Shown here: positions 42,001 to 53,500 of the stretch, in pieces
Layout: each line of letters begins with the position of its first letter
How positions within the stretch are numbered: the first letter of the stretch is position 1
Assembly (NCBI GenBank): GCA_021014325.1
Contig: CM037458.1
Location: 24,411,063 to 24,475,062, forward strand
Source: Plazaster borealis
Taxonomy: Eukaryota > Echinodermata > Asteroidea > Forcipulatida > Labidiasteridae
Direction: 5' to 3'
DNA length: 64,000 nucleotides
The notes under the pieces: model-generated
Seen by the model: only the letters and a program-made list of their open reading frames with translations
Told to the model about the DNA's origin: nothing
Database searches by the model: none
Position numbers and translations under genes: made by a program

Positions 42001-45000
42001 CCTTCTTCATAACAAACTAAAATCATACTATCACATTGCCCACTGCCCCAATCCCAATAAAGTGTGTTTATAAATCGTGCTTTGAGTGCATCTAAGTAGG
42101 CTTATCATTGAATTATTACGTGTCATCGACTTGACTATAGCTGTTAATGACGACACTTGGTATCTGTAAGACTCGAGACGTTGTGCCCCACTGAGTTTGC
42201 AGTCAATTCAGGTTTAAAGGGAAACTTTGCCTAGGATTGGGCGATTTGGGCTATAAAAAGTGTATGAAAGCGTTAGTTATGAAACGAATATGATTGAAAG
42301 ATGCTTTAAAAGTAGGATATAATGATCCACACAAATATGCCTCGAAATAGTGTGGTTTTCCTTTTACTTCGTGAACTAACACGGTCCGCCATTTTGTGGA
42401 GTCAAAAATTTGGTTTCTACAAAAATGGCGGACCGTGTTAGTTCACGAAGTACAAGAAAATCCACAGTATTTCGAGGCATATTTGTGTAGATCTTTATAT
42501 TCTATACTTTTAAAAAATCTTTCCAACCTTTCAAACGCCTTTTATAGCCCAAATCGCCCAATCCAAGGCAACGAGTCCCTTTAATAGTCATGGAGTAATT
42601 TATTTTAAATGTGAACTCGGAAAGTCTTTTGTATAAAATACCAAGAATGAAATATATTGAATGACAAATTTTCTCTCTGGAAGTTGAATGACGAAAGTAA
42701 TGAGACAGTTGTCTGATAAAATGTTGTATACGTAGCTATGGAAACTAAATTATGCAACGATGAATGTCCTCGAAAATTATACAAATTGAGTGCATGTTAA
42801 ACATCGACATTATAAAGTAATGTGTTGTTTTAAGAGGAGAAAATTAACCCATTTATTTTGTACAGAGTAATACTATAGTCTTTCATAAACAACTTGTTCA
42901 TCCGAATCTAACAATTCTCCATAAACAGTTTTCTTAAAACAAACAAAAAAATTCAAATCATAACGGGGGCTAATTGAAGAAAAAAAAGAACCATTAACTA
43001 TAGTGTGTCATGATTTATAAAAGATGATATTACAATACAGATTTGATTTATACAAAGACATGATTTATTAAAGATGGCTTGTATGTTAAAGCTCTATATG
43101 TTAGAATATTCTTCTTCTTTTTCTTTTTCTATACTAAAAGGCCCAATTACATTGTACTCTAAAAAAAAGGTATATATCGTCAATTTTATTTGGAACATGC
43201 TCGTTGCCGACACTATTCAATGTGATGACTGTCCTTAAATAATGACCGCTCAGTTAATTTGTCCTCTATCACAATGCAAGAGCCTTTACAGATATCAGAG
43301 ACGAATGTCATTTGGCAATAGAGTGCCATACACCCACTTGGCTATACTTAAATTACCGTTAAATAAAACCGCGGTCCAAATGAAGTGGATGCTAAAACTA
43401 GCGGACATGTGTTATTGATTCTTGATTCGCAGAGATTTCATTAAACCGAGCATTTGGTTAATTATATTCGGTAATGTAACGTTGAATATCTACTTGTAAT
43501 TCAGTGAATGCATATTTGATTACAATCACTGAGGCTCAGGAAATAAAGGCAGAGGGTTGGAAATAATCGTTATGACCACAAGGTCTATAAAAGCTTAACA
43601 GAGAAGGAAAGACAGAGAGGGGAGAGAAGGGGCGTATGCTATACATTACACATTGTCCTTAAGGATTCATTTATTTGTTTATACTTATCATAAAACACTT
43701 TTATTTATTTTTTTCGAATCATTTTCGATATAATTATTGTAATGTGATTTGGTAACATCCATATTATATTATCACAGTGCATTTGAGGTGAACGGCTGTA
43801 AAAGTGATTAAGCATGTACATGTACTGTTGTGTTCTGTGGACAAATAATGTCCGTTTTTTGACATTATGTCTATTAAATTATGTCAAATTGTTATTGTCG
43901 TTAAGTTCTGTGCCTTTGTTCAAAGGGAATAATGTAGGTCAAGTTTCGTCAATACTTTACTATAATGATGTAAACCTTGATATAAAGACATAACAGTGCA
44001 CATGGCGGAAGTTTGTACATTGTTACCAATGTTGTCCTTTAATTGGACCGTAAGATGCTGAGGTATACTGCATGTGCCATCATTGCAGGTGAGGTACCTT
44101 ATACTGATTTTTTATCATAATGCCCTTTGCTGCAGTAACAGCACTATAGCAAACGTTCCTACCATATGATTCCATCCTCTAACAATTACCGAATACAACT
44201 TACTAAATAGATAGTGATCAAAGAGTGGACGCATCAAGTAATAATTAATTGCATTTGCTGAGGTTGCATGATGTCTGAAGACATCCGCCTTGTAATGATA
44301 AATTGTCATTACTATTCAATTAAGGTTTACCTAATGGATTTCTTTTGAAGGTATGAAACAGCTAATATTTAAAAATGGGAGGTTCTTTAAACAAATCATA
44401 ACTAATTAACCTGTGAAACTTGAAAAACTACTTTATCGTTCCAAATGTCTCATGTTAGGATAGAGGAAACACATACAGTATAGTGCTGCATTTCCACTAC
44501 AGGCATATGCACACCATTACACCCAACTCAACACATGACGCCTCGGGTACGACAATGTTCTGATTTTAGATTATACAAGCCTTAAAGCATAATACAAACA
44601 TAGCCCTCAGGAGACACGATTCCTTGATTCTCATTTGACTAATTCTTCACTAATTGTAATAGATTCGGTATAATTGGTAATCAAGGAGGGAATCGTGCTA
44701 GCCTGGGTGTCGACAGGTTATCGATTTCTCAAAATGGGTCTGATTTGTTTGACTCTGTGAAACTACTACGTGTTTGAATAGCAAACTATAAGCTGAGAAG
44801 ATGGTTTGGATCTGGAGAAGTAAATGGAGAAGTTTAACAACCTGAGCAGGAGTAGAACACGGTAACCACGCAATAATTTATGTATTGAATTTCTGGTACT
44901 GATTCCACCATGATTCCACCAAGGATAAATACACTGGAACGCACAGGCCTAAATAAATGAACTTCACTGAGATGAGTAAATTATAAAGAAGATAAAGGAC

Positions 45001-48000
45001 TTAACCCTTGGGTATATTATTGTTACAGACAATGTTCTAAAAACAATTCTCAAACTGTAATTGCTATTTTGTTTTAAGTACTTGCTGGAGAATGTCATGG
45101 TATGGGGATGCAACAAAGACTGCCTCTCTGAGTTTCCAAATCGTAAAAGGTGTGTGCAAATAGACATTAGGTTTTATAAACAATTATTTGGTAACTTTGA
45201 AAATCCCATTACAAATTAATTTCATTTCTTTTTTTTAAAGTTGTCGTTTATTGAGAAACTCAAAAGGCTGCCACCGTTTTACGTTTAATGCAAATTACTT
45301 TCAAGGTAACTGTGATTGAAATGGCGTGTGTGTTGCTGACTTATATAGCTTGAAACTCATAATAATAATAATAATAGTGGCCATTTATAATGCGCCATGT
45401 CTGTCTAAAGAGACACTCCATGGTGCAGGAGAGATGCAGAAGCAAGTGGGCCTACAATGAGTTAAATATATGAAATTTCATCATAAAAACACATTGTATG
45501 TTGGTCTTAAATACTTATACCCTGAAATATTGATTGACATGTTAAGCTTTCTTATGATTAGGGAATTTACGAAGCAGACTTTTGGCTGTGGGTGGAGGAA
45601 TTTAGGAGATTTGGAGGTTTATCAGGGAAATCTTTTTGGGTTAGTCTGTTTCGTATCGTAGGACTCGGACTGCTTATCACACGTCGGTGTAAACCCCAAA
45701 TAATATTCCTTATTCCCGATACATTATAACATCAATTCGAATATCAAGGACGCGGTATTGGCATAGTTCTTCCTTTCTATTGGGTTCTTTTTAAAACCAA
45801 ATTATTCTTGAATTTTAGAGGATATTTTCATAATGCTATTGTAGACAGATGAGATTTAATTCTTCGTCCCAACCACGAGTCCCATGAAGCATATTTCACT
45901 AACGAAATTATGTTTTCTATTCAAAGAAAATATCACCACTGTTTTTATTGGCGACGAGGCAATCTCCCCTGGGTTTCCTGTCTATAGGAAGACTTCCCTA
46001 AAGCTACCATATACCTGTGATATAAGAGTTAGATAGCATCCCATTGGTTTGTGCACACCTGGTCGTGAGCTCACGGCCACCTATTGCGTCTCCAATTGAT
46101 AAGGACAGAGCTAGGAACATAGCAATGGCACTTATTAAATAGCTCTCCTCCCATTTCGACATGTGAAACAGCGAGACCTAAATTTGAATGTTATTAAATA
46201 GCAGCGGCCCATAATACGGGATGTCAAAACATTGTAGACATCCCTACTTCAATATCATCAAGAATGTGATCGGTTCTTGTAAAAGTGTTCTATATAGGTC
46301 TCCCAGCAAGAATAATTTTGGTTTCAAACCTCTAGTCCAATTTGTAACGACACGTGAGAGTTTTTTATCGGATGCTATTAGTAGTCTTTTGGAGAAATCC
46401 AAACAATGTAGGATACTATAGGATTTAATATTAATAGGGGGCTATTTTAAGCTCGCTGTTCTACAATATATTTTACACTTATAAACGGTAAGAACTGATA
46501 CCCAAAACCCCAGCTCCCTTTCCCCCCCTTTTTTTTTTTTTTTTTTTTGGGTGGTGAGAGTACCGGTATGCAGTCAAAGAATATAATATTGATGACAAAA
46601 TACTTTTTTTTCAAATCATGATCAAATGTAGTGGAAACTTTTGTCTATAGCGTGGATAACGTTTCAGTTTCTGTGAAAGACAGATACAAATCTGTGAGTT
46701 ACATTTTGTTATTTCTAAATATGTTTAATTTGAGAGAAAACAAGATGTGTTGTGATAATGTACATCTAAAGTGCTTTTGTTGATGTAAGTTCCACAACGA
46801 GTAACCGTCACTGCTTTCATAAATAAATCAATCATCGAAATGAATTAAAATAAGCCGGGCCAGAACAGGACGCCAACAAGATCTAAAGCAAAGAAGCTAC
46901 TGTTTTGATAATTAAAAACAACTGTTTTGAAATAAATTCTTAATCTTTTAAAAGGATTGACTTATATAGCCTTGTTGATTTTACGATCGTCTATTTCCTA
47001 AACATCTGAAATGTTACCCGTTGTTTTTATTTCAAAATACAAAACTATTCCATTTCTTACAAAATAATATTGAACCTTTACCTGGTCTCTCCTATAATCA
47101 ACTGAGAGAACAGTCCTTAACATACCCTTGTGGATTTGGGTTCAGAGATTTATCTTAGTACCTGCTGGAAAGTCTGTTAAGCTTATCATCCTGTCTTTAC
47201 CGAAATACTATTATCATTGAGAAAATGACGACAACTTGATGTTATGTCTTTACTTTAAAACCGGTTTTGTACCCTGAGAATTGTTTGATATCAAGTTACT
47301 TACCGTGGGTAATATGTCAATATGGTAAATTAATTTATATGATGATATCCAATCAAAGCCTATAACTCTGCTGACGTCATCAAGTTGAAGTTGCATCATT
47401 TTAAATACGTACCACACCAGCCTGTCTCTATTGTACAATGTATTCTATGGTAATTTGTTTTAAGATGTACAACTAAAACATATTTTTCGCATTTTAGAAA
47501 GATAAAATGAACAGATATGTTTATAATTATTTTAAACTCAATCACTGTTCAGTAAGCCGTTCTAGTTTGAACACACATTGTGATCAAATTAGTGTCGATT
47601 ACCAAATTGTATATAAATTAGTAACCCACCTCGGTACATTACTTCATAAGAACGCCAGATTTTCAAAACTTAATATTTTTTGTTAGTTATAATTTTATTA
47701 TGTTTTACTTTATCTTGTTTTAGTAATTAATTTGTACTTTTTTGTACTATCAATCTAATTATTTCCTTTTATTTCCAATGGTAACGATTAAGATTTAAAA
47801 AAATAATAACAATAATTGTTAAGATTTAAGATGCTCAGCTTTTATTTGTAGTTAAAGGCAACAAAATGACATAGAAGAATTTGGTTTGATACCTTAGATT
47901 ATCATGATCATTGCCCCGCGGGCAAATACAGGGGCCACCCACACTCTCCCGTATCCATTAAAGGGATGTGCATCTTTGGTGATCACTTTGATTTTCTCAT

Positions 48001-50015
48001 CCCGCTTTTTATCGAGGAGCTCATTTATAAAATGCAATGACGGTATAACTTAAAGTTTTTTTCACCTGAAATATTACATTATTTCAAAAACAACGTTTAA
48101 AGTTCCTTGCAAAGATGATTGCGTATATGAACTCGTCACGACTTTGCTGTTTTGGGATAAATATATACAAATTGAAAATTTAAACATTTAAAGCCCCACT
48201 AGTTAATTACTTCAAGGTACTTAATACTAAAATGTACACTCTGTGTAAATAAATTACGATGAATAATTGATGGATTTAGAAAAGATGTATCGACTGCAAT
48301 CATGCATTTAATCAAGATTGCCGATGGTGCTTTCTGCAGTCTAACTTCCTGACAGTATCTGTGTCTAGTCCTAAATCGAGGCGTGTATTACTGAATATCT
48401 CTCAACTCATTTCCATTCTTTAGTTTGCATTTTTTGCTGAAGCTATCTTGTGTTTTATATCCGGCCGTTTACATGGACGAAACCACTTTGAGAATGAAGA
48501 GAAATTCATAGGATTTGGCGAGCCCGGAATTGGGACGCTGAAATTGCGATCTAAACATGGGAATTGACATGTAAAACTATACAGTAAGTGTATTGGTCGT
48601 ATCAAGTTGCCATCATACTTATTGGGTTGATGGTTTGACTGTGAAATTGGTCAGATTTTGATTCACGGGAAGGTAAGTGCTGTTATGTAACAAAAGTGTT
48701 CTTATCTAATTAATATTCAACAAATTAATTAGATCCGTTAAATTGGCATTAGCAGCATTTCTGCATTAAGTTCTCCTAAAGACGAACATGCAGAAAAAAA
48801 CTGTTGGAAACGTCGAAACTCTGCTATCCCAACCACAGTTCTACTCAAAATCAACACTTCTCCCGAAAAGAGATTTACTTGACATGGTAACTCACAAACC
48901 TACTCAGTGCTATAGATTAAATGCAGTTTGGATGTTCTATATGTTAAAGGTTTCAATAAAACAGCTTGCAGTTACCAATACCATAGTGATTACGAGTAGG
49001 ATGTTTCGCTGAATGATTGCGGGATCGAGGTATAATAACGGTATAAGAATTGGTTTTTCCACAAGATCAAACTAACATGTCTATGGTAATTGACGACACG
49101 TTTTGACAGTGTGATTGGTTGTTTCAGAGTTCAACATACAACGAGCACAAAGCTACTGTGGGACACCAATTGTCACTTGTCTATTTTAAGAATCGGTTGA
49201 CTTCAAGGCAATTTAATAAACGAATTATTCAAATGGCTTCTGCCACAGAGCGGTCATACGTAAATATAGGTCAATAAAGTTGATCAAGTGGAATCAAATG
49301 ACGGCTGATCTTTCAAATGCTTCAAAACGATAAAAAAATGACAGAACGGAGAGATGGAAAGAAGAGTACAGCACTTCATAAACAGAGGTACACATTGGAA
49401 AGACAATTTCAATTTACCCCAATTACGATGACCTTTACAGACGTACTCGTGAGCAGTTTATCTAATCATTGCCCGGGATGACAAACATTTCCTTCAGAGG
49501 AACTTTATAAAAAGTCTAGTTTTAATACAATTGATGCATCATTCATGAATAAAGGTTAAGGTGGGGGTTTGTTTTTGTGTTTGTTGTTTCCCCCCCCAAA
49601 TATATTCATTGATTGAAATCACCGGTAACATATTGATATAAATAAGACATGTAAATTATAATTTAAACAAAAAATAAACTCCCTAAAAGCAAGAAAACAC
49701 CCTAACTTCAAACAAACAAACAAACACACAAATACTGATAGTATAGAATACTAAAAACGAGTGTATGCCGGCATTTTGTGGCATATTGCGTACAATACAC
49801 CTGATATATACGCGTTGCCTCGAAACTCCGTATGAGTTGTGCTTTAGAGACCTTCTGATACATCATATGAATTTGCTTATTACATGATTGTAGTGTGTTT
49901 CGTTTTAAATAGAAATGTTGGATAGTTGAAGGTTCTTTTTGTTACCTTTAGTGTTAAACAGCAACAGGACAATCCAAACCACAGCTCGAAGTGAAGTCTG
50001 CAAACCGTTAGGCAT
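32403..50015 (-). CDS. nAChR gene A: nicotinic acetylcholine receptor-like subunit, non-alpha type, 516 aa
   Basis: Seven coding exons join in perfect phase: 49946-50015, 36330-36478, 35628-35672, 34610-34719, 33997-34199, 33380-33718 and 32403-33037. The product is a pentameric Cys-loop channel subunit of the plasma membrane. Visible features: a signal peptide (1-27), the loop-D Trp85, WMPD and Tyr123 of loop A, a 13-residue Cys loop (C159-C173, CTMDVTNFPFDRQKC), loop-B Trp180, TM1 (about 243-265), TM2 with SGEKVSLGITVLLSL, TM3, a long cytoplasmic loop and TM4 just before the end. Sequons occur at N41, N54 and N229. Loop C lacks the adjacent cysteines of alpha subunits, so it is a complementary or structural subunit, or one with changed ligand use. 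The 45-bp and 110-bp exons have exactly the lengths seen in vertebrate neuronal nAChR genes. Intron 1 is 13.5 kb. Confidence 0.93.
33380..33718 (-). CDS. nAChR gene A exon 6: loop C, TM1, TM2
   Basis: 339-bp exon, phase 1 at both ends, between AATGTTCAG and ATTG|GTAAGG. Loop C reads NDKQPYQIYPDDPLVNFTY: the conserved YPD is present but the vicinal Cys pair before it is replaced (Gln-Pro in an ungapped alignment). TM1 has PTYFVFYLIMPCCLIAC. TM2 has Glu at -1', Lys at 0', Leu at 9', Leu at 16' and 17', and Glu at 20', a cation-selective arrangement. Confidence 0.94.
33997..34199 (-). CDS. nAChR gene A exon 5: Cys loop and loop B
   Basis: 203-bp exon, acceptor TTTCAATGCAG and donor ACGG|GTGAGAG. 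It carries SRYEDYAKNSICSVYFDGK, the Cys loop with FPFDRQKC, and FGPWQHGAN with the loop-B Trp. Both ends match neighbouring exons in phase (a split Asn codon before, a split Gly codon after). Confidence 0.94.
34610..34719 (-). CDS. nAChR gene A exon 4: loop D partner and loop A
   Basis: 110-bp exon, acceptor TTTAAATAG and donor CAATAA|GTAAGAA. It encodes RWIDEYLVWEPKDYSG and EHLWMPDLWLYN, the typical WxDxxLxW and WxPDxxLYN blocks of nicotinic subunits. It is too short to be an evident ORF by itself; it was found by the motif and by splicing phase. Confidence 0.93.
35628..35672 (-). CDS. nAChR gene A exon 3 (45 bp)
   Basis: Micro-exon of 15 codons, DERLETFKINAWLTM, flanked by TTCATTTGCAG and GTGAGAG. 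It is phase 0 at both ends and includes the loop-D Trp. Its 45-bp length is the conserved length for this exon in nicotinic receptor genes. Confidence 0.92.
36006..36320 (+). mobile_element. tRNA-derived SINE in gene A intron 2
   Basis: The tRNA Leu/Ser-like head has an A box TGGCCGAGCGG (36017-36027) and a perfect B box GGTTCGAGTCC (36074-36084). The body has several copies of a GACACTTGTGTCCTTAA / AAGACACTT motif (an internal duplication with an AT-rich insert at about 36120-36180), then TTGCTTCGTCCTTTGGATGG. It is antisense to gene A and ends about 10 bp from the exon-2 donor. Confidence 0.8.
36330..36478 (-). CDS. nAChR gene A exon 2
   Basis: 149-bp exon, acceptor CCTAATCAG and donor GATGTG|GTAAGTTT. 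It encodes ASEPHRRLRNDLFHNN, then SVRPVINDSVPTVVQMQ, then FFVAQVLDV: the N-terminal helix and first strand of the ligand-binding domain. Same length and phase as gene B exon 2. Confidence 0.9.
36887..36982. repeat. Two-copy direct repeat in gene A intron 1
   Basis: Two adjacent near-identical copies of about 45 bp, each containing CACAAATCCAACTA, GCAAGGCCAGGACAGGTA and ATATTATACA. Confidence 0.8.
36983..37884. other. Gene A intron 1, GC-richer patch
   Basis: Two minus ORFs of 111 aa (37085-37420) and 80 aa (37522-37764) lie in DNA with GC-richer islands (for example 37540-37640). Neither shows a known domain. The patch may be degraded repeat DNA. Confidence 0.35.
37885..37917. repeat. Perfect 33-bp palindrome
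   Basis: Arms ACTGAAGTTGTCATTG and CAATGACAACTTCAGT are exact reverse complements around a single central A (37901). It would form a 16-bp hairpin stem. It lies in gene A intron 1. Confidence 0.9.
37918..42213. other. Gene A intron 1, middle part
   Basis: AT-rich, with a G14 run at about 38422-38436. An imperfect tandem repeat at about 41025-41290 has four degenerate copies containing CATCATGCTTTTCATAAT and CTTGCTTTTTCCTA. No coding exon recognised. Confidence 0.5.
42218..42580. mobile_element. Palindromic MITE with TTAA target site, 363 bp
   Basis: Ends AGGGAAACTTTGCC and GGCAACGAGTCCCT are flanked by TTAA on both sides (42214-42217, 42581-42584). The two halves are reverse complements over almost their whole length; the core arms contain GTGAACTAACACGGTCCGCC and its complement around 42395-42440. 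TTAA duplications occur in the piggyBac and Kolobok superfamilies; the AGGG start fits Kolobok-type ends better. No ORF of transposase size. Confidence 0.88.
42585..49945. other. Gene A intron 1, 5' part
   Basis: AT-rich sequence. Apart from the repeat tail at 45355 and a T-run at 46525-46548, no supported feature is seen. A plus-strand open segment at 48424-48567 after a good acceptor is noted among the rejected items. Confidence 0.45.
45355..45430 (-). mobile_element. Short LINE/SINE 3'-end fragment
   Basis: On the minus strand, GACATGGCGCATTATAAATG is followed by GCCACTATTATTATTATT. A GCGC..TATAAAT motif followed by a trinucleotide repeat is typical of L2-like 3' tails; the LINE at 58479 and the SINE at 62162 end in similar ways. 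Confidence 0.5.
49946..50015 (-). CDS. nAChR gene A exon 1 (signal peptide)
   Basis: ATG at 50015 opens MPNGLQTSLRAVVWIVLLL then FNTK, 23 codons plus one base, ending at a donor (CTAAAG|GTAACAAA). Joined to exon 2 it gives a hydrophobic core followed by GLFA|SEP, a plausible signal-peptidase site. The exon is short and 13.5 kb from exon 2, so the link rests on phase, composition and the matching gene B structure. Confidence 0.75.
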
Positions 50016-50756
50016 AGTGACTCTTTTAAAAGTTATTCTAAATGAGCAGCTTTCTCAAAAGAGATAAACCGGATAACTTCTGTGGCACTTAATCATTTCC
50101 TCTGATGGAAGTTGTCGGAAGCTCAGTTGGTTTACCCGTGGCTATGTGGAGTTCCTTTCTGTGTCCATTGTCATTACTTTACTAACAGAGGTTTCTCTCT
50201 TGTACGCTTTGTAGGAAGTTCACTTTCAAATACCATCAGCGATTGTGAATCTCATTTTTTTATTTGCAAAATTCCGATTAATCAGATCCTTTCCATAATG
50301 TATCCAACAAAGAAGCAAGTGTTGACAGACTTGTCGTTTACGGTTACATTATTATCCTGTGGTACTAAGGCAAAAACGAAGAGTCCTTGGTGTGTGTAGT
50401 TAAAGTTCTACATCCAAGAGATTGGATACACTTTAGTACATCGTCAGTAGATAGCGCAGTGGTAACACCTGGCCATCTGTGCGTGCTTCAACAATGTTCG
50501 TCACATTGCGCAAGCGTGTTTTAGTGCTAATGGTTCGTGTTCGGCTACTAAAGCCCGCCCTCTGTGGGTTATTGAATCACAGCTGGACAAACAGAGGGGT
50601 CATCGATTCAATACTCAGATTTGTACGTGTATTATTTTATAATGGAGGCGTGGCGTATAAGCATGCAGTCGCATAATAATAATTGTTTCTTGGTTATTTA
50701 TCTATCTAGCTGTGCCACTCCACTGCAGAAGAAAAACGTATTCATTGAATTTCCAC
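50016..50756. other. Spacer between gene A start and the 67-bp array
   Basis: It contains the gene A 5' flank. A weakly tRNA-like patch at 50450-50620 (TAGCGCAGTGG, later TCGATTCAAT) may be an old SINE. Plus ORFs here (50112-50399, 50479-50676) show no domain. Confidence 0.35.
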
Positions 50757-53000
50757 TCCTCTATAATCTGAGCTACTCGCTTCCATGCAATGCCCCTGAA
50801 TTCCTGAATCTCATTCACCCAACCCCTCTCTACGCTGGGCTACTCGCCTCCATGCAATGCCCCTGAATTCCTGGATCTCAATCACCCAACTCCTCTCTAC
50901 TCTGGGCTACTCGCCTCCATGCAATGCCCCTGAATTCCTGGATCTCAATCACCCCACTCCTCTCTACTCTGGGCTACTCGCCTCCATGCAATGCCCCTGG
51001 ATTCCTGGATCTCATTCACCCAACCCCTCTCTACTCTGGGCTACTCGCCTCCATGCAATGCCCCTGGATTCCTGGATCTCATTCACCCAACCCCTCTCTA
51101 CTCTGGGCTACTCGCCTCCATGCAATGCCCCTGAATTCCTGGATCTCAATCACCCAACTCCTCTCTACTCTGGGCTACTCGCCTCCATGCAATGCTTCTG
51201 AATTTCTGGATCTCATTCACCCAACTAATTCCTGGATCTCATTCACCCAACTCCTCTCTACTCTGGGCTACTCGCCTCCATGCAATGCCCCTGGATTCCT
51301 GGATCTCATTCACCCAACCCCTCTCTACTCTGGGCTACTCGCCTCCATGCAATGCCCCTGAATTCCTGGATCTCATTCACCCAACCCCTCTCTACTCTGG
51401 GCTACTCGCCTCCATGCAATGCCCCTGAATTCCTGGATCTCATTCACCCAACCCCTCTCTATTCTGGGCTACTCGCCTCCATGCAATGCCCTGAATTCCT
51501 GGATCTCATTCACCCAACTCCTCTCTACTCTGGGCTACTCGCCTCCATGCAATGCCCTTGAATTCCTGGATCTCATTCACCCAACCCCTCTCTACTCTGG
51601 GCTACTCGCCTCCATGCAATGCCCCTGAATTCCTGGATCTCATTCACCCAACTCCTCTCTACTCTGGGCTACTCGCCTCCATGCAATGCCCCTGAATTCC
51701 TGGATCTCATTCACCCAACTACTCTCTACTCTGGGCTACTCGCCTCCATGCAATGCCCCTGAATTCCTGGATCTCATTCACCCAACCCCTCTCTACTCTG
51801 GGCTACTCGCCTCCATGCAATGCCCCTGAATTCCTGGATCTCATTCACCCAACTAATTCCTGAATCTCATTCACCCCACTCCTCTCTACTCTGGGCTACT
51901 CGCCTCCATGCAATGCCCCTGAATTCCTGAATCTCATTCACCCAACCCCTCTCTACGCTGGGCTACTCGCCTCCATGCAATGCCCCTGAATTCCTGGATC
52001 TCATTCACCCCACTCCTCTCTACTCTGGGCTACTCGCCTCCATGCAATGCCCCTGAATTCCTGGATCTCATTCACCCAACTACTCTCTACTCTGGGCTAC
52101 TCGCCTCCATGCAATGCCCCTGAATTCCTGGATCTCATTCACCCAACCCCTCTCTACTCTGGGCTACTCGCCTCCATGCAATGCCCCTGAATTCCTGGAT
52201 CTCATTCACCCAACTAATTCCTGAATCTCATTCACCCCACTCCTCTCTACTCTGGGCTACTCGCCTCCATGCAATGCCCCTGAATTCCTGAATCTCATTC
52301 ACCCAACCCCTCTCTACGCTGGGCTACTCGCCTCCATGCAATGCCCCTGAATTCCTGGATCTCATTCACCCCACTCCTCTCTACTCTGGGCTACTCGCCT
52401 CCATGCAATGCCCCTGAATTCCTGGATCTCATTCACCCAACTCCTCTCTACTCTGGGCTACTCGCCTCCATGCAATGCCCCTGAATTCCTGGATCTCATT
52501 CACCCAACTCCTCTCTACTCTGGGCTACTCGCCTCCATGCAATGCCCCTGAATTCCTGGATCTCATTCACCCAACTCCTCTCTACTCTGGGCTACTCGCC
52601 TCCATGCAATGCCCCTGAATTCCTGGATCTCATTCACCCAACTAATTCCTGGATCTCATTCACCCCACTCCCCTCTACTCTGGGCTACTCGCCTCCATGC
52701 AATGCCCCTGAATTCCCGGATCTCATTCACCTAACCCCTCTCTACTCTGGGCTACTCGCCTCCATGCAATGCCCCTGAATTCCTGGATCTCAATCACCCC
52801 ACTCCTCTCTACTCTGGGCTACTCGCCTCCCCGCATGCAATGCCCCTGAATTCCTGGATCGCATTCACCCCACTCCTCTCTACTCTGGGCTACTCGCCTC
52901 CATGCAATGCCCCTGAATTCCTGGATCTCATTCACCCCACTCCTCTCTACTCTGGGCTTCTCGCCTCCATGCAATGCCCCTGAATTCCTGGATCTCATTC
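50757..53000. repeat. 67-bp tandem array (minisatellite)
   Basis: About 33 copies of a 67-bp unit containing GGGCTACTCGCCTCCATGCA, ATGCCCCTGAATTCCTGG and ATCTCATTCACCCAAC. Copies are mostly over 90% alike by eye. A truncated unit (CAACTAATTCCTG) recurs near 51230, 51850, 52211 and 52640. A block is repeated with an offset of about 361 bp (51850 and 52211), showing higher-order duplication. The array runs into the assembly gap. ORFs across it are by-products. Confidence 0.97.
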
Positions 53001-53500
53001 NNNNNNNNNNNNNNNNNNNNNNNNNNNNNNNNNNNNNNNNNNNNNNNNNNNNNNNNNNNNNNNNNNNNNNNNNNNNNNNNNNNNNNNNNNNNNNNNNNNN
53101 NNNNNNNNNNNNNNNNNNNNNNNNNNNNNNNNNNNNNNNNNNNNNNNNNNNNNNNNNNNNNNNNNNNNNNNNNNNNNNNNNNNNNNNNNNNNNNNNNNNN
53201 NNNNNNNNNNNNNNNNNNNNNNNNNNNNNNNNNNNNNNNNNNNNNNNNNNNNNNNNNNNNNNNNNNNNNNNNNNNNNNNNNNNNNNNNNNNNNNNNNNNN
53301 NNNNNNNNNNNNNNNNNNNNNNNNNNNNNNNNNNNNNNNNNNNNNNNNNNNNNNNNNNNNNNNNNNNNNNNNNNNNNNNNNNNNNNNNNNNNNNNNNNNN
53401 NNNNNNNNNNNNNNNNNNNNNNNNNNNNNNNNNNNNNNNNNNNNNNNNNNNNNNNNNNNNNNNNNNNNNNNNNNNNNNNNNNNNNNNNNNNNNNNNNNNN
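53001..53500. other. Assembly gap, 500 N
   Basis: Exactly 500 unknown bases between the 67-bp and 72-bp arrays. A round 500 is probably a placeholder, so the real distance is unknown, and exons could be missing here. Confidence 0.98.

Noticed and set aside
48424..48567. Plus-strand 47-codon open segment after a good acceptor (TTTCCATTCTTTAG) ending in a stop, containing FENEEKFIGFGEPGIGTLK
   Set aside because: Resembles a terminal exon, but no upstream exon, known family or polyadenylation signal could be tied to it; left as a low-probability candidate.
50857..52778. Series of plus ORFs with LDLIHPTPLYSGLLASMQ repeats
   Set aside because: Translation of the 67-bp array; the period is not a multiple of three, so frames rotate through each other.
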